A DNA stretch of 22,135 nucleotides from Pelargonium cotyledonis (Eukaryota; Streptophyta; Magnoliopsida; Geraniales; Geraniaceae), in NCBI GenBank assembly GCA_036897625.1, contig JAYMTA010001049.1, positions 1 to 22,135 on the forward strand. Direction: 5' to 3'. The notes under the pieces were generated by a model. It had not been told where the DNA came from. It did not search any database and was given only the letters and a program-made list of their open reading frames with translations. The translations under genes were made by a program, and so were the position numbers. Numbering within the stretch: position 1 is the stretch's first letter; every line of letters begins with the position of its first letter. This document shows, one piece after another, positions 20,787 to 22,135 of the stretch.

Positions 20787-22135
20787 AACTATAGCAGCAA
20801 CATTACTCAGTGAGTGAAAAGATGTGAAGAAGATAACAAAATTATGCTTCAGAAGGGACCGCAGATGACTCATGACCCATATGGACCTAAACAAGATTGT
20901 CCATATGCTGGTTCAAAAACGTCTGTAGTTTTCATCTTAAACGCCGGTAGGGTCTGTTATTTGGCTTAACCATCTACATTTCTCTTATGTTTTGTATCTA
21001 AATTTGAGTTTTTGGTTGTATTTAACTGTAGCTTTGTCAGAAAGATAAGTTGCAGAATTAAATATGCATCTATCAGTTGAGCAATAATTGTACATGCTGC
21101 ACATACATAACGATCCGGCTGATATGGAAAGAAATCATATATAGTATAGACAAAATGGTCCTTCCGAGACCTTTATATTGTTATAATAATCTTGCGGGCA
21201 ATCACAATCAGTTAGTAGTGAGTTGTGAGTAGTGAGTGAAGTGAAAATACTAGGGGGGGCATTATATAGAATACTAAAACTGTTGATGTCCAGCGATGGC
21301 CAGGGTAGCGAATCACATGGGGACTTTGCGAGACAAGCTCATCGCATGTGCGCTTGCTGAGTAGCTATGACAAAAATCACCTTGAAGATCCAAACATCTG
21401 CCATGTCCTCTGTACCGGTGGGGTGTGCTGGATTAGGCTTGAGTTGCTAGGTTTGGTTGCTGGGATGCATGCCCATCCAGCCACATAAATCTGCAAACCC
21501 CATTTGTTTTAGAGCCTCATTTTTTCGAATAAAATGACAAACTCTATCTGTATAATTTACTGCTTCATGTCCCTACTTTTACTCTTGTCCATTCTTGTGA
21601 TTCTGATCTCTCATCTACATTACTAATCATCTTTCTTGTCATTTGATTAACAGGCTCCAGTGATTGCATACTAATCATCTTTCTTGTAATTTGCCGACAC
21701 AGAATCACAGTTCTCAGCTGGTTTAGAGCTAGATTGGTAAGAAAAAACAGCTTAATTGTTAGTTAGTTACTGACATGGAAACTTCAGGGAATGTGAAGTT
21801 CTTGAGCTTCCATCACAGAGTGTTTGTTGTCTCTGGTAGGCTCGTAATAGATAATACCACATGGGCACTGGGAAGAGAACTGTCCTTTTCCCATTAATAT
21901 GAGTCAATTTGGGCACATGCCTAGATATAAAACCACTTTACTGTACTGATTTCCCAAGATTGTATATGATGCTCCATTTGTTTAGTACATTAAAGTTAAC
22001 TTACACTTGTTTAGTTGTTAATTAGTTGTCTGCAAAAACCCGGGGGCCGGCTCGATTATTTGTCGGGAATGTAACGCGAAAAATCCCAAAACTTTGTTTG
22101 AACCTAATAGGAAGTAATTAAATAGAGAATAATCC
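20787..22135. other. Downstream non-coding stretch
   Basis: No ORF with protein character. A plus-strand AATAAA lies at 21528-21533. A 22-codon ORF at about 21297 (MARVANHMGTLRDK) is too short to call. Window ends in AT-rich sequence. Confidence 0.4.

Noticed and set aside
21285..21365. snoRNA-like C/D boxes (TGATGT ... CTGA)
   Set aside because: The C box is degenerate, no terminal stem was found and the guide target is unknown.
1..22135. CRISPR arrays, operons, rRNA genes
   Set aside because: The tandem repeats lack regular spacers. The gene structure is eukaryotic with introns, and no rRNA sequence was recognised.

Overview
This is plant nuclear DNA, almost certainly from a eudicot. It contains GT-AG introns, AT-rich intergenic sequence, microsatellites and small transposon-like remnants. 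Its one intact gene is a homologue of the plant-specific BAH/TFIIS-N/GW-motif protein SUO (Arabidopsis At3g48050/At3g48060). The family or species cannot be fixed from sequence alone.

Layout. Bases 1-472 are a diverged second copy of the 5' leader and promoter of the main gene (bases 8536-9036). A head-to-tail paralogue therefore probably continues beyond the left edge, with a repeat period of 8535 bp. Bases 473 to about 1250 are intergenic. From about 1250 to 8384, on the minus strand, lies the complete SUO-like gene: a 3' UTR with its own intron (1670-1956), a large terminal coding exon (2013-6383), a BAH exon (6471-6842) and a 39-codon first exon (8268-8384) that single-frame ORF calling misses. 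The spliced CDS is 4860 nt and encodes 1619 aa. Its 5' leader (8385 to about 8770) holds three upstream AUGs and a perfect hairpin. The promoter (about 8770-9036) carries a CT-rich tract, an ACGACGTCGT palindrome and an ACACGTGT G-box, and both boxes recur in the left copy.

Bases 9037-16850 are gene-poor and AT-rich. They hold short direct and inverted repeats, an LTR-like block on the minus strand (from 11451, with a primer-binding-site-like flank and a TATAAATA box) enclosing a 4 x 15 bp minisatellite, a 148-bp-period duplication with a GT microsatellite, a hexamer repeat and a near-perfect 77-bp tandem duplication.

Bases 16874-20786 hold a patchwork of short open, protein-like segments on both strands. 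None has a full ORF, several abut plausible splice sites and one pair looks frameshifted. They could be decayed gene pieces, fragments captured by a transposon, or exons of a gene not recognised here. Bases 20787-22135 show no supported gene.

The SUO-like protein is expected to act in chromatin or RNA-linked silencing. In Arabidopsis, SUO is required for miRNA-mediated translational repression. The points most worth following are the tandem SUO arrangement, the uORF/hairpin leader, the 3' UTR intron close to the nonsense-mediated-decay distance limit, and the fragment mosaic on the right.
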